In this document: one piece after another, positions 25,953-35,800 of the stretch | Position numbering within the stretch: position 1 is the stretch's first letter | How the letters are laid out: every line of letters starts with the position of its first letter | Assembly: GCA_965370315.1 (NCBI GenBank) | Contig: CBDUTO010000006.1 | Location: forward strand, 6,069-70,068 | Direction: 5' to 3' | DNA length: 64,000 bases | Source: 1-14-2-50-31-20 sp965370315 | GTDB taxonomy: Bacteria > Bacteroidota > Ignavibacteria > Ignavibacteriales > Melioribacteraceae | The notes under the pieces: generated by a model | The model's input: the letters and a program-made list of their open reading frames with translations, nothing else | Told to the model about the DNA's origin: nothing | Databases searched by the model: none | Position numbers and translations under genes: made by a program

Positions 25953-26840
25953 TTGAATATCTATAAATCAATTATATTATTGTCTCTACTTACTTTTCTA
26001 TTTTTGGGATGCAGTGACGATTCTGCTCCTACTCAAACAGAGGATCAATCAACAACTATTGAAAAAAGCGAGAAACGTGGTCTTGCATACAATTTAACAG
26101 ATGCTGATGATTTTAATGCACTAAAGAATGGAGTTTCATGGTGGTATAATTGGTATTATCAAACTGATGCTCCAACTGATTCTTATGATTCTTATGAAAT
26201 GGAATTTATTCCAATGCTTTGGGGGAAGAATAATTCAACCGATTATACCGAGATTAAAAACTTCATTCTCTCTCACGAAGAAATTAAATATTTGTTAGTT
26301 CTAAACGAACCAAATCTTACAGACCAAGCAAATCTTACTCCCTACGAAGCAGCAGTTGAATGGGTAAAGTATGAAAAAGTAGTCAGTGATCTTGCGGAAC
26401 AAAATAGAATTATTTATTTAGTTGGTCCAGCAATGACTTGGGGAACAATGGATAACTATTGGGATCCCGTTGTTTGGCTTGACGCATTCTACGTTGCGTA
26501 TAAAAATGCTAATGAAAGCAGAGAACCAAAAATTGATTATCTTGCTTTTCATTGGTATGATTACGGCTTAGCATCACAACTTAATCGCCTGCAAAAATAT
26601 GGAAAGAAAATCTGGATAACTGAAATGGCGAATTGGAATCCACAAATTAATACATACGCAAAACAAGCCGAACAAATGAGGGATATGGTTTCAATTTGTG
26701 AAACTCGTGATGATGTCTTTCGCTACGCATGGTTTATAGGAAGAGGGAACTATCCAGACAACAATCATACTTACCTATTTAATCCAACCCCAGGAGAGCT
26801 AAATGACTTAGGCAAACTCTATCGTGATTTGCCATATTAA
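25953..26840 (+). CDS. GH128-type beta-1,3-glucanase lipoprotein
   Basis: 295 aa. The N-terminus MNIYKSIILLSLLTFLFLGC ends in a lipobox, so the protein is probably lipid-anchored. The catalytic part matches the Asl1-like/GH128 family: KRGLAYN, VSWWYNWYYQTDAP, EFIPMLWG, LLVLNEPNLTD (acid/base Glu119), FHWYDY and KIWITEMANW (nucleophile Glu224). GH128 enzymes cleave beta-1,3-glucan internally. The start is TTG, with AGGA 9 bp upstream; no ATG lies before the signal peptide. It is the first gene of the operon behind the sigma-54 promoter at 25894. The family call rests on the motif order. A search against GH128 and GH39-like families would settle it. Confidence 0.82.
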   Translation: MNIYKSIILLSLLTFLFLGCSDDSAPTQTEDQSTTIEKSEKRGLAYNLTDADDFNALKNGVSWWYNWYYQTDAPTDSYDSYEMEFIPMLWGKNNSTDYTEIKNFILSHEEIKYLLVLNEPNLTDQANLTPYEAAVEWVKYEKVVSDLAEQNRIIYLVGPAMTWGTMDNYWDPVVWLDAFYVAYKNANESREPKIDYLAFHWYDYGLASQLNRLQKYGKKIWITEMANWNPQINTYAKQAEQMRDMVSICETRDDVFRYAWFIGRGNYPDNNHTYLFNPTPGELNDLGKLYRDLPY

Positions 26841-26864
26841 AAAATAGATTAAGGATTAGAATTT

Positions 26865-27887
26865 ATGTATTTAGAAAAATTTATAAATAAGTATTTGTCA
26901 CTATTCATAATTACTATTGTATTAATATCATGTGGCGATTCAGATGGAACAACTGATCAGATACTGTCAGACTCTACAATTGTAGATAAGCATGGACAAT
27001 TATCAATTGATGGAATAAATTTAGTTGATGAAAATGGAGAGGCAATTGCTCTTCGTGGAATGAGTCTCTTCTGGAGCCAATGGGGTGGAAATTACTATAA
27101 CGAAGAAACTATAAAATGGCTACGTGATGATTGGAAATGCACAGTTGTAAGAGTAGCGGTTGGTGTTGAGAGTGGTGGCTATTTAGATAATACATTCGAA
27201 GAATATCAGAGAGCAACTACTGTGATAGATGCCTGCATAAAGCTTGGAATTTATGTGATAGTCGATTGGCACGATCACCATGCTGAAAGCCACTTAAACG
27301 AAGCAATTTCATTTTTTAATAATATCTCTAAAATATATGGTGAACAACCCAATATTATTTACGAAATTTATAACGAACCACTTAATGTTTCTTGGGCAAA
27401 TGTTATTAAACCATATTCGCAAGCAGTAGTAAATACAATTCGTGCTAACGATTCCAATAATGTTATTGTCGTAGGAACTCCAAATTGGTCACAAGATGTC
27501 GATGTAGTTATAAACAATAAAGTTCTGGGAGACAACATTGCATACTCATTACACTTTTATACTGGAACTCATACCCAATGGTTAAGAGACAAAGCTATTA
27601 GAGCAATGAATGCCGGAGTTCCTCTATTTGCAACAGAGTGGGGCTTAAGTGAAGCAAATGGTACTGGAGCAATTAATTTAGAAGAATCAAAACTGTGGAC
27701 CGATTTTCTTGAACAATACAATTTAAGCTGGTGCAACTGGTCAGTTATAAACAAGGATGAAAGTTCTGCAGCTCTGTTGCCCACTACTTCTACTTTATCA
27801 GGATGGAGTGAGAATCAACTTTCTGAATCTGGAAAAATGATTAGAGCATATCTTATTCAAGAAAATTCCGGCTTATTTAACAATTGA
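26865..27887 (+). CDS. GH5 endoglucanase lipoprotein
   Basis: 340 aa. The lipobox is near residue 25 (IVLISC). The GH5 domain reads LSIDGINLVDENGEAIALRG, then VIVDWHDHH, IYEIYNEPL (acid/base Glu171), YSLHFYTGTH and LFATEWGL (nucleophile Glu258), the pattern of subfamily 2 endo-beta-1,4-glucanases. It lies 24 bp after the GH128 gene in the same operon. Together they suggest a mixed-linkage or beta-1,3-glucan substrate with some beta-1,4 bonds; the exact bond is inferred. The last residues overlap nothing, and the next gene begins within 12 bp. Confidence 0.88.
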   Translation: MYLEKFINKYLSLFIITIVLISCGDSDGTTDQILSDSTIVDKHGQLSIDGINLVDENGEAIALRGMSLFWSQWGGNYYNEETIKWLRDDWKCTVVRVAVGVESGGYLDNTFEEYQRATTVIDACIKLGIYVIVDWHDHHAESHLNEAISFFNNISKIYGEQPNIIYEIYNEPLNVSWANVIKPYSQAVVNTIRANDSNNVIVVGTPNWSQDVDVVINNKVLGDNIAYSLHFYTGTHTQWLRDKAIRAMNAGVPLFATEWGLSEANGTGAINLEESKLWTDFLEQYNLSWCNWSVINKDESSAALLPTTSTLSGWSENQLSESGKMIRAYLIQENSGLFNN

Positions 27888-27899
27888 TTGGAGAAAATT

Positions 27900-29111
27900 G
27901 TGAAAACAATAAAATATCTATTTTTGATTTTATTATTAGCATCGCAAATATCAGCTCAGCAAAAATACTTTGGGGTTGAAGGCAAAAATGTTATTGACCC
28001 AAACGGAAATATCTTTATTCTAAAAGGAGTTAATCTTGGTAATTGGCTTGTTCCTGAAGGATATATGTTCAAGTTCAAGAAAGCCAACTCACCAAGAAAT
28101 GTAAATAATGTAATTACCGAATTAATTGGGCCAGCAGAATCAAAAAAATTCTGGATTGATTTCCAAAATAGTTACGTTACATACGAAGATATAAAATACT
28201 TAAAATCAATTGGCGTAAATTCTATAAGAGTCCCTTTCAATTACAAACTATTTTCCGATGAAACATATTTATGGAATACAGATTCACGTGGTTTTGAATT
28301 AATAGACCACTTACTCGAATGGTGTAGAATAGAAAACTTGCCAATAATGTTAGATATGCACTGTGCACCAGGTGGACAAACCGGCGACAATATTGACGAT
28401 AGTTACGGTTACCCTTGGCTTTTTGAAAGCGAAGAATCACAAAAGCAAATAATTGATATTTGGAAAAACATTGCAACACGTTATGTTGATGAACCATTGA
28501 TACTTGGTTACGACTTAATGAATGAACCTATAGCACACTATTTTGAAAATGAGAACTTGGGCAATAAGTTAGAGCCACTCTATAAAAAAATTGTTTCGGC
28601 TATCAGAGAAGTTGACCAAAATCACATAATAATTTTGGGTGGAGCAAGATGGAATACAGATTTCACAATATTTAGTAAACCTTTTGATGATAAACTAATT
28701 TATGAATTTCACAAATATTGGATGCCTCCAGAACAAAAAGAGATTCAAGAATATTTAGATTTTAGAGACAAATATAATGTCCCAATATACATGGGTGAAT
28801 CTGGTGAAAACGATGATGATTGGGTTTTCCAATTTAGAGAACTCTTAGATGAACACTCTATAGGTTGGCACTTCTGGCCTTATAAAAAAATGGATAACAC
28901 TCGCGGACCTGTAAACTTTAACAAACCAGAATATTACGATTTAATTCTGGATTATGCCGAGTCTGACAGAAGCACTTATAAAAAGATTAGAGAAAATCGT
29001 CCAGACATAACAAAGGTAAAACATGCACTTGCAGATTTCATTAAACAATCCAAATTTGAAAATTGCTTTCCAAACAAAGGTTATCTAAAGGCCTTGGGAT
29101 TAAAATATTAA
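27900..29111 (+). CDS. GH5 glucanase (exo-beta-1,3-glucanase-like), periplasmic
   Basis: 403 aa from the GTG at 27900-27902, which has GGAG 6 bp upstream and gives a compact signal peptide (KTIKYLFLILLLASQISAQ). A TTG at 27888 in the same frame touches the previous stop and has no Shine-Dalgarno of its own. The GH5 core reads GVNLGNWLVPEGYMFKF, MLDMHCAPGGQ, DLMNEPI (acid/base Glu209), FHKYW and YMGESGEN (nucleophile Glu300). It is a close paralogue of the catalytic domain at 18251 but lacks the CBM6 and the T9SS tail, so it probably works on imported oligosaccharides. It belongs to the GH128 operon. Confidence 0.87.
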   Translation: MKTIKYLFLILLLASQISAQQKYFGVEGKNVIDPNGNIFILKGVNLGNWLVPEGYMFKFKKANSPRNVNNVITELIGPAESKKFWIDFQNSYVTYEDIKYLKSIGVNSIRVPFNYKLFSDETYLWNTDSRGFELIDHLLEWCRIENLPIMLDMHCAPGGQTGDNIDDSYGYPWLFESEESQKQIIDIWKNIATRYVDEPLILGYDLMNEPIAHYFENENLGNKLEPLYKKIVSAIREVDQNHIIILGGARWNTDFTIFSKPFDDKLIYEFHKYWMPPEQKEIQEYLDFRDKYNVPIYMGESGENDDDWVFQFRELLDEHSIGWHFWPYKKMDNTRGPVNFNKPEYYDLILDYAESDRSTYKKIRENRPDITKVKHALADFIKQSKFENCFPNKGYLKALGLKY

Positions 29112-29117
29112 CTAATT

Positions 29118-30290
29118 ATGAATAGTATTAAAAACCTTAGAGAAGAATCTATTGATGCACTCCGAGGCTTTGCCCTTATGGGACTATTTCTTGTCCACAT
29201 GGTTGAGTACTTTGAAATATATTGGTTTAAACCAGAAGCAAGTATTTACAATGATATCACCTTTTTCCTCTTTGGTGGAAAAGCTTATGCAATTTTTGCT
29301 TTTCTCTTTGGTCTTAGTTTTTTTATCATCATGAATAACCAAAGCAAAAATGGTGTTGATTTCAGAAAAAGATTTTCGTGGCGTTTAGCAATACTCCTTC
29401 TTGCTGGTATTCTCCATGGATGGTTTTATGGTGGTGACATATTACAAATACTTGCTATCACTGGATTCCTTTTAGTTCCTCTTTATTATTTAAGGAATAT
29501 ATTCCTCTTTCTTCTTGCTGGATTTTTTCTTCTGCAAATTCCAGCTTTACTCCATTTAATTTCTGTTCTTGTTCAAGATTCTGGAGCTAATTACACACCT
29601 CTTCATTGGAGTATGTATGGAGATGTCCACAAGACATATGCTTTGGGAAGTTTTATGGATGTGATCAAATTAAACTTCTGGCAAGGACAAATTGCCAAAT
29701 GGACATTCATGTTGGAGAGTGGAAGACTCTCAACAATTATGGGAATTTCAATTTTAGGTTTTATAGTTGGAAGAATAGGAATATGGAAAGATTCATATCT
29801 TTATAAAAATAAGTTCCGATTACTTTTCATTATAGCTCTAATTATCACAACACTTGTAAATTTATTTGAATCAACACTGATTAATCTAATTGCAGAAGAA
29901 TCTCGATGGTTGGGATACACATTCATAAATAGCTTATACAGTTTTGGGTTTACTCTTACATTAATTTTTGGGTTTTTGTTTCTATATCAAATTGATGTTT
30001 TTCAAAAAGTGCTGAAACCGCTTGCTGCTCCTGGAAGAATGAGTTTAACGGTTTATGTTTTCCAATCTATTATTTTTGTTCCAATATTTTATGGATTTGG
30101 TTTTGGTGTCTACGATTATATTGGACAAACATTAAGTTTCTATTTGGGAATTATTCTTTGGGTTCTACAAGTAATAATTGCAAACTATTGGATTAAAAGA
30201 TACTACTACGGCCCGCTCGAATGGCTCTGGAGAGTTGCAACTTATATGAACAAAAGTATTAAATTTAAGAGAGAAATTAAATTAGACTAG
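29118..30290 (+). CDS. DUF418 (YeiB-like) integral membrane protein
   Basis: 390 aa with about 10 hydrophobic helices. The N-terminus REESIDALRGFALMGLFLVH is the family opening, and the C-terminal half holds the DUF418 segment (APGRMSLTVYVFQSIIFVP, GPLEWLWR). Members are related to acyltransferase-3-like membrane proteins and are often found in carbohydrate-use operons, but no reaction is proven. It starts 6 bp after the GH5 gene and sits in the sigma-54-driven operon. A role in modifying or moving a glycan product would be a guess. Confidence 0.85.
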   Translation: MNSIKNLREESIDALRGFALMGLFLVHMVEYFEIYWFKPEASIYNDITFFLFGGKAYAIFAFLFGLSFFIIMNNQSKNGVDFRKRFSWRLAILLLAGILHGWFYGGDILQILAITGFLLVPLYYLRNIFLFLLAGFFLLQIPALLHLISVLVQDSGANYTPLHWSMYGDVHKTYALGSFMDVIKLNFWQGQIAKWTFMLESGRLSTIMGISILGFIVGRIGIWKDSYLYKNKFRLLFIIALIITTLVNLFESTLINLIAEESRWLGYTFINSLYSFGFTLTLIFGFLFLYQIDVFQKVLKPLAAPGRMSLTVYVFQSIIFVPIFYGFGFGVYDYIGQTLSFYLGIILWVLQVIIANYWIKRYYYGPLEWLWRVATYMNKSIKFKREIKLD

Positions 30291-30298
30291 GATTCTAA

Positions 30299-31294
30299 AT
30301 GAAAGTATTATTCATTGGTGGAACAGGAAATATTAGTGCTTCGGTAAGTCGTTTATGTATTGAAAATAGTATTGATTTGCACATTTTAAATAGAGGTCTA
30401 AATAAGATTTCAATTCCCGGTGCAAAAACAATTGTTTGTGATATTTACAACGAAGCAAATGTAACAGATGTATTAAAAAATCATGAATGGGATGTAGTGG
30501 CAAACTGGATTGCATTTACTGAAGATGATGTTGTTAGAGATTTTAATTTATTCAACGGAAAGACTAAACAATATATTTTTATTAGTTCAGCATCTGCATA
30601 TCAAAAACCATTATTAAATCCAATAATTACAGAATCTACTCCCCTTGAAAATCCTTATTGGCAATACTCAAGAGACAAAATTGCATGTGAAATAAGACTC
30701 AACAAATTTCATGATGACGACAATTTCCCAGTAACTATCGTGCGCCCTTCGCACACATATAATAACGTTATTCCAGTTTCTATTGGCGGATGGACGAAAT
30801 ACACAATTGTTGAAAGAATTAGAAAAGGCAAAAAAATAATTATTCACGGCGATGGAACTTCACTTTGGACAATTACACATGCAAAAGATTTTGCAAAAGG
30901 ATTTTTAGGATTACTAAATAACAATAATTCAATTGGTGAAACATATCATATCACTTCCGATGAAATCTTAACTTGGAATCAAATTTACAATGCTGTAGCC
31001 GATGCTGTAGGAGTTGAGCCAAATATAGTTCATATTGCTTCAGATTTTATTTGTTCCATTGAAAGTACTTTAACAGGAACTCTACTTGGAGATAAATCAA
31101 CAAGTGCAATTTTTGATAATTCGAAAATTAAATCTATTGTTCCTAGTTTTAAGGCAACAATTTCATTTGCCGAAGGAATTAAAAAGACAATTAAATGGTT
31201 TGAGTCCGACCCCAAGCGAATGGTGATAAACAGCCAGACAAACAATATGATTGATAAAATTATTGATGCATATGAAAATACAAACTCTATTTAA
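30299..31294 (+). CDS. NAD-dependent epimerase/dehydratase (extended SDR) family protein
   Basis: 331 aa. It opens with the Rossmann motif MKVLFIGGTGNISASVSRL (Ser in place of the third glycine). The active-site signature is YSRDK preceded by FISSASAY. The substrate-side sequence (TIVRPSHTYNNVIPVS, IIHGDGTSLWTITHAKDFA) is like CSP41/NDP-sugar epimerase-type SDR proteins. It is 8 bp downstream of the DUF418 gene in the glucanase operon, so a sugar or sugar-nucleotide substrate is plausible. The signal-free N-terminus makes it cytoplasmic. Confidence 0.83.
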   Translation: MKVLFIGGTGNISASVSRLCIENSIDLHILNRGLNKISIPGAKTIVCDIYNEANVTDVLKNHEWDVVANWIAFTEDDVVRDFNLFNGKTKQYIFISSASAYQKPLLNPIITESTPLENPYWQYSRDKIACEIRLNKFHDDDNFPVTIVRPSHTYNNVIPVSIGGWTKYTIVERIRKGKKIIIHGDGTSLWTITHAKDFAKGFLGLLNNNNSIGETYHITSDEILTWNQIYNAVADAVGVEPNIVHIASDFICSIESTLTGTLLGDKSTSAIFDNSKIKSIVPSFKATISFAEGIKKTIKWFESDPKRMVINSQTNNMIDKIIDAYENTNSI

Positions 31295-31329
31295 GATTCT
31301 CACATTGAAAAAATAAGGAAATATTATCT

Positions 31330-32706
31330 ATGAGAATTTATACTATAATTCTTTTTCTAATTACGTTCGCACTCAGTTCATGTAGTAAAAAAGTTGAAAC
31401 AAATACTATTTCTGATTCCACCTTTATTTACAAAGAATATATTCCATCTTCCTCAGACTTGATAATTAACCGAGCAGAATATTTAGACAAACTTTACGGA
31501 TTTTGGCTTGGGCAATCAATTGCAAATTGGACTGGCTTAGTTACCGAAATGGATAAAATTGGGAATATCGGTGAGATTAAAACTGGCAAATTTTATACGA
31601 GGGACGATTGGGGGAAACCAGATCAGCCAAGTATTTGGGGTGAAGGCAAACCAAGCGACCTCTCCCCCACTATCGATTTTGTCTTTGAAAATGAAGATGG
31701 AATTTGGGGTTCAGATGATGACACAGATTTGGAATATATGTATCAACACATTTTACTTGAGAATAAAACATCAATTTTAAATGGCGAACAAATAAGAAAT
31801 GGTTGGTTGAAGCATATAAAATCTGAAGAAGAAAATTACTTGTGGGTTTCAAATCAAAGAGCGTTTGACCTAATGAACAAAGGGATGATACCTCCAGCAA
31901 CAGGTGATCCTTCTAACAATAAAGAATATGAAATGATTGATGCCCAGCTTACAACTGAAATATTTGGACTGTTTGCTCCTTGCCGTCCTGATGTAGCTCT
32001 CAAAATGGCTCATCTTCCAATACAAACTACTGCCCGAAAGAATGCTGAATGGATTTCCGAGTTTTATGTAATTATCTATTCATTAGCTTCGTATGTTGAT
32101 GAGAGCAAATCAATGAAAGAAAAAATTCTTTGGCTGGCAGACCAAGCAAGTAAACGACTTCCGAAAGATTCATACTCTGCAAAAATGTATACGTTTGTAA
32201 AAAACAAATATGATGCTGGAATCCCTTGGGAACAAGCTCGAGATGAAATTTATCAGAGGTATCAAGTAGAGCAATTGGATGGTTATAACATAACATCTAA
32301 AAATCTATATTGTAATGGTTGTTTTGCAGCAGGAATTAATTTTGCCTCCAGTTTAGTTAGCCTTTTTTATGGCGAAGGAGATATTCAGAAAACAATAAAA
32401 ATTGGAACTCTTGCTGGATGGGATTCAGATAACCCAACTGCAACTTGGGGTGGATTATTGGGCTTTATGTATGGCAAAGATGGAATTGAAAATGCTTTTG
32501 GACGAAAGTTTGCAGACAAATATAATATCCACAGAACAAGACAAAATTTTCCAAATAATGGGATAGATTCATTTTCCCAAATGGCTCAGAAGGGAATCTT
32601 CATAATAGACAGAGTTGTGCAGGAAGAAATGAATGGTGGAGTAGATTTAGAAGAGAATATTTGGTACATACCTAATGTTGGTCTCAATATAAATCCAGGT
32701 AAATAA
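31330..32706 (+). CDS. ADP-ribosylglycohydrolase-family lipoprotein
   Basis: 458 aa with lipobox LSSC at about residues 16-19. Family motifs are LDKLYGFWLGQSIANWTG near the N-terminus, the acidic metal-site stretch GSDDDTDLEYMYQH, and near the C-terminus GWDSDNPTATWGGLLGFMYG, which corresponds to the second di-metal cluster. Classical members remove ADP-ribose in the cytoplasm. This one is exported and ends a glucanase operon, so its substrate is more likely a glycoside, as proposed for other members found in polysaccharide loci. That substrate is inference. It follows the SDR gene after 35 bp. Confidence 0.8.
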   Translation: MRIYTIILFLITFALSSCSKKVETNTISDSTFIYKEYIPSSSDLIINRAEYLDKLYGFWLGQSIANWTGLVTEMDKIGNIGEIKTGKFYTRDDWGKPDQPSIWGEGKPSDLSPTIDFVFENEDGIWGSDDDTDLEYMYQHILLENKTSILNGEQIRNGWLKHIKSEEENYLWVSNQRAFDLMNKGMIPPATGDPSNNKEYEMIDAQLTTEIFGLFAPCRPDVALKMAHLPIQTTARKNAEWISEFYVIIYSLASYVDESKSMKEKILWLADQASKRLPKDSYSAKMYTFVKNKYDAGIPWEQARDEIYQRYQVEQLDGYNITSKNLYCNGCFAAGINFASSLVSLFYGEGDIQKTIKIGTLAGWDSDNPTATWGGLLGFMYGKDGIENAFGRKFADKYNIHRTRQNFPNNGIDSFSQMAQKGIFIIDRVVQEEMNGGVDLEENIWYIPNVGLNINPGK

Positions 32707-32752
32707 TTAATTAGCGCTACTTTTTCTAAAGCCTTTAAAAATAAAACCACAA

Positions 32753-32769
32753 TTATTAAAACAATAATA
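32753..32769. promoter_or_regulatory. Candidate activator site upstream of the CotH operon
   Basis: ATTATT-AAAAC-AATAAT, 6-bp arms and a 5-nt centre, centred about 102 bp upstream of the predicted +1. It differs at a single central base from the core of the site at 13509-13533. Confidence 0.45.
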
Positions 32770-32836
32770 AATTATATTATTAGTAATTATCAAATACAAC
32801 TTATCCTCTAAAGGTACTGTATATCTCTCTTTAACA

Positions 32837-32852
32837 TGGTACGAAAATTGCG
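32837..32852 (+). promoter_or_regulatory. Sigma-54 promoter of the CotH-VTC operon
   Basis: TGGTACGAAAATTGCG matches the RpoN consensus nearly base for base with exact spacing. Predicted +1 is near 32863, only about 3 nt before the ATG at 32866. It overlaps an upstream in-frame ATG (32836), which therefore cannot be the start if this promoter is used. Confidence 0.75.
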
Positions 32853-32865
32853 TATATATTCTCTT

Positions 32866-35800
32866 ATGAAATTTAGAATTATTCAACTAGTATCATTTCT
32901 TTTAATCTCTATTCAGGCTTTTACAATTGCCCAAGAAATCAAAATAAATGAGATTTCTAGTTCAAACACTAATACTATTTTTGACATGGATGGTGAATCT
33001 TCCGATTGGTTTGAATTATATAATAATTCAACAAGCTCCATAAATCTATCAGATTATTTTATTAGTGACGATGCTTATAATCTAACAAAATGGCAATTTC
33101 CAAATATTGAGTTGAAGCCAGATAGTCTTTTGTTAGTCTTCGCTTCTGGAAAAGATAGAACGGAAACTATAAAACATTGGGAAACTATTATTAGTGAAGG
33201 TGATTATTGTAAATATTTAGTTCCTCAAAGTACTCCATCTAATGAGTGGACTTCACTCAATTACAATGATGCCACTTGGTCTACTGGACAGACTGGAATT
33301 GGCTATGGGGACAATGACGATAACACAACTATTTCACAAACTGTTTCTACTTATCTCAGATGTAAATTTGCGGTTGAAAATATAACAAAGATTAGTGGAC
33401 TTTACCTGAACGTGAATTTTGATGATGGCTTTGTAGCCTATTTAAATGGTGAAGAAATTGCGAGAGAGAATCTTGGTGCTGAAGGTTCTCAAGTTTTTCA
33501 TTATACTGAAGCAACTGCAGATCATGAAGCCCAGATGTATCAGGGCAACTCACCAAATAGCTATCCAGTTTCAAATAAAATTGAATTGTTAAAAAATGGT
33601 GACAATATTTTAGCAATAGAAGTTCATAATGTTAGTAGCACTTCCTCAGATTTATCAATAATTCCCTTTCTATCTATTGGATATAATAATACTCCAATTA
33701 ATTCTAGTGGAAGCTTGGATTTTCTGAACCTCCACGCAACGAGATTGCATACCAATTTTAAACTTAACGCTAGTGGCGAATTTTTAATACTCACAAATTC
33801 GAGTGAAGAAATTGAAGACTCTCTCTACATTAGAGAACAAACCTCCGATATTTCATGGGGACGTTTTCCAAATGGATCTGAAAATTTCTACCTCTTTACT
33901 TCCCCTACACCAGGAAGCAAAAACCTTAATAACGGACTCACTGATTTCCTACTTCCCCCTAGTTTTTCTATAGAAAGAGGATTCTACAATTCGGCATTTT
34001 TTCTTGATATCGATAATTCAAATAATACTCATGGAGTAATTCGATACACAACTGATGGCTCTGAACCAGATGAGTATTCCACTGTTTATACTGGACAACT
34101 TGTAATTTCTGGAATATCAGTAATTAGAGCTAAAATCTTTACCGAGGGTTCATTACCAAGCAGAACAACAACTCATACTTATTTTGTAAACCAAGAGCAG
34201 AGATTACCAACTATTTCTCTCACAACTAATCCTGAACATTTTTTCGATTCCGATTCTGGAATTTATGTTTTAGGTCCTAATGCAGAATCTGCGAACCCAC
34301 ATTTTGGCGCAAATTTTTGGCAAGATTGGGAACGACCAATTCATATGGAATTATTTGAAGAAGACAATGAGTTTGGATTTGAAATAGATTTGGGTGTGAA
34401 AATTTTTGGTAAGTGGAGTAGAGCAAACCCCCAAAAATCATTGGCTTTTTATGCTCGGGGAGATTACGGATATTCAGAAATTGACTACAAGCTTTTTCCA
34501 AATTCTGAAATATACAAATTCCAAAGTTTTATACTTAGAAATTCTGGGAATGATTGGTGGAATACTTTGATTCGAGATGCATTAACAAGCGAAATAATTT
34601 CACCACTTGATATTGACAGACAATTGTATCGCCCAGTAGTAGTCTATTTAAATGGAGAGTATTGGGGAATTCACAACCTTCGCGAGAAAATTAATGAGCA
34701 TTTTATAGAATCACATCATGGTATCTCTGGAGATGATACTAATATCATAGAAAATAATTTTCAACTAGTTCATGGCGAGAAAGATAGTTACAATGAATTC
34801 TATAATTATTTAAATACTCTTGATATGACAACCGAATCTGCATTTGACTATATCAATTCCCAAATAGATGTAACTGAATTTATTGATTATTATTTAACTG
34901 AAATATTTGTTGATAATCAAGATTGGCCTGGAAACAATATTAAATTTTGGCAACAAAGAAGCACAAATTCAAAGTGGCGTTGGATTCTTTTCGATACCGA
35001 TTTCGGATTTGGAATCTATAATCAATACGCCTATAACCAAAATACACTTACATTTGCATTAGCAACAAATGGTCCAGGCTGGCCTAATCCTCCTTGGTCA
35101 ACTTTTCTGCTACGTAAATTTTTAAAAAACGATGAGTTTAAAAACATATTTATAAGTCGCTATTCAACTTATTCTAATACAATTTTTTCTCCAAATAGTA
35201 TTAACAAGGTAATTGATAATTTAACATCCAAAATCCGTTACGAGATGCCAGACCATTTTACAAGGTGGGGTGGAACTTATTCCAATTGGATTTCTGAAAT
35301 AAGCCGATTAAGAACTTTTGCTAATTTGCGAGGAACATATTTGTCCCTCTATTTCAAAAGTTATTTTGGTTTAACTGGGGAGTACGAGCTTTCTATAAAT
35401 CAAAATATTGATGAAGGTATTGTGGAAATAACCGACTTTGTAATTGATGAGAACTCCTGGAAAGGAATGTTTTTTGATTTAGTTCCTCTCAAAATTCTCG
35501 CTGTCCCAACATCTGAATTTACTTTTTCACATTGGGATGGGGAATTTGGTTCAACAGAAAATCCAATAATATTATCCCCGAGTAATAATTTAACTCTCTC
35601 CCCTGTTTTTATTCCAGTTAGTGATACCCAAATTGTTATAAATGAAATTAATTATAATTCAATCGAATTTTTTAATCCTGATGACTGGGTGGAATTATAC
35701 AATTACTCAGATAAAACAATTGATTTGTCTGATTGGGTTTTCAAAGATGAAGATCCAGAACCATATTTTGTTTTTCCTGAAAACACAACAATAGCTCCGG

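Noticed and set aside
32836..32865. Upstream ATG as the start of the CotH protein
   Set aside because: It overlaps the sigma-54 promoter and would put ten polar residues before a complete signal peptide.
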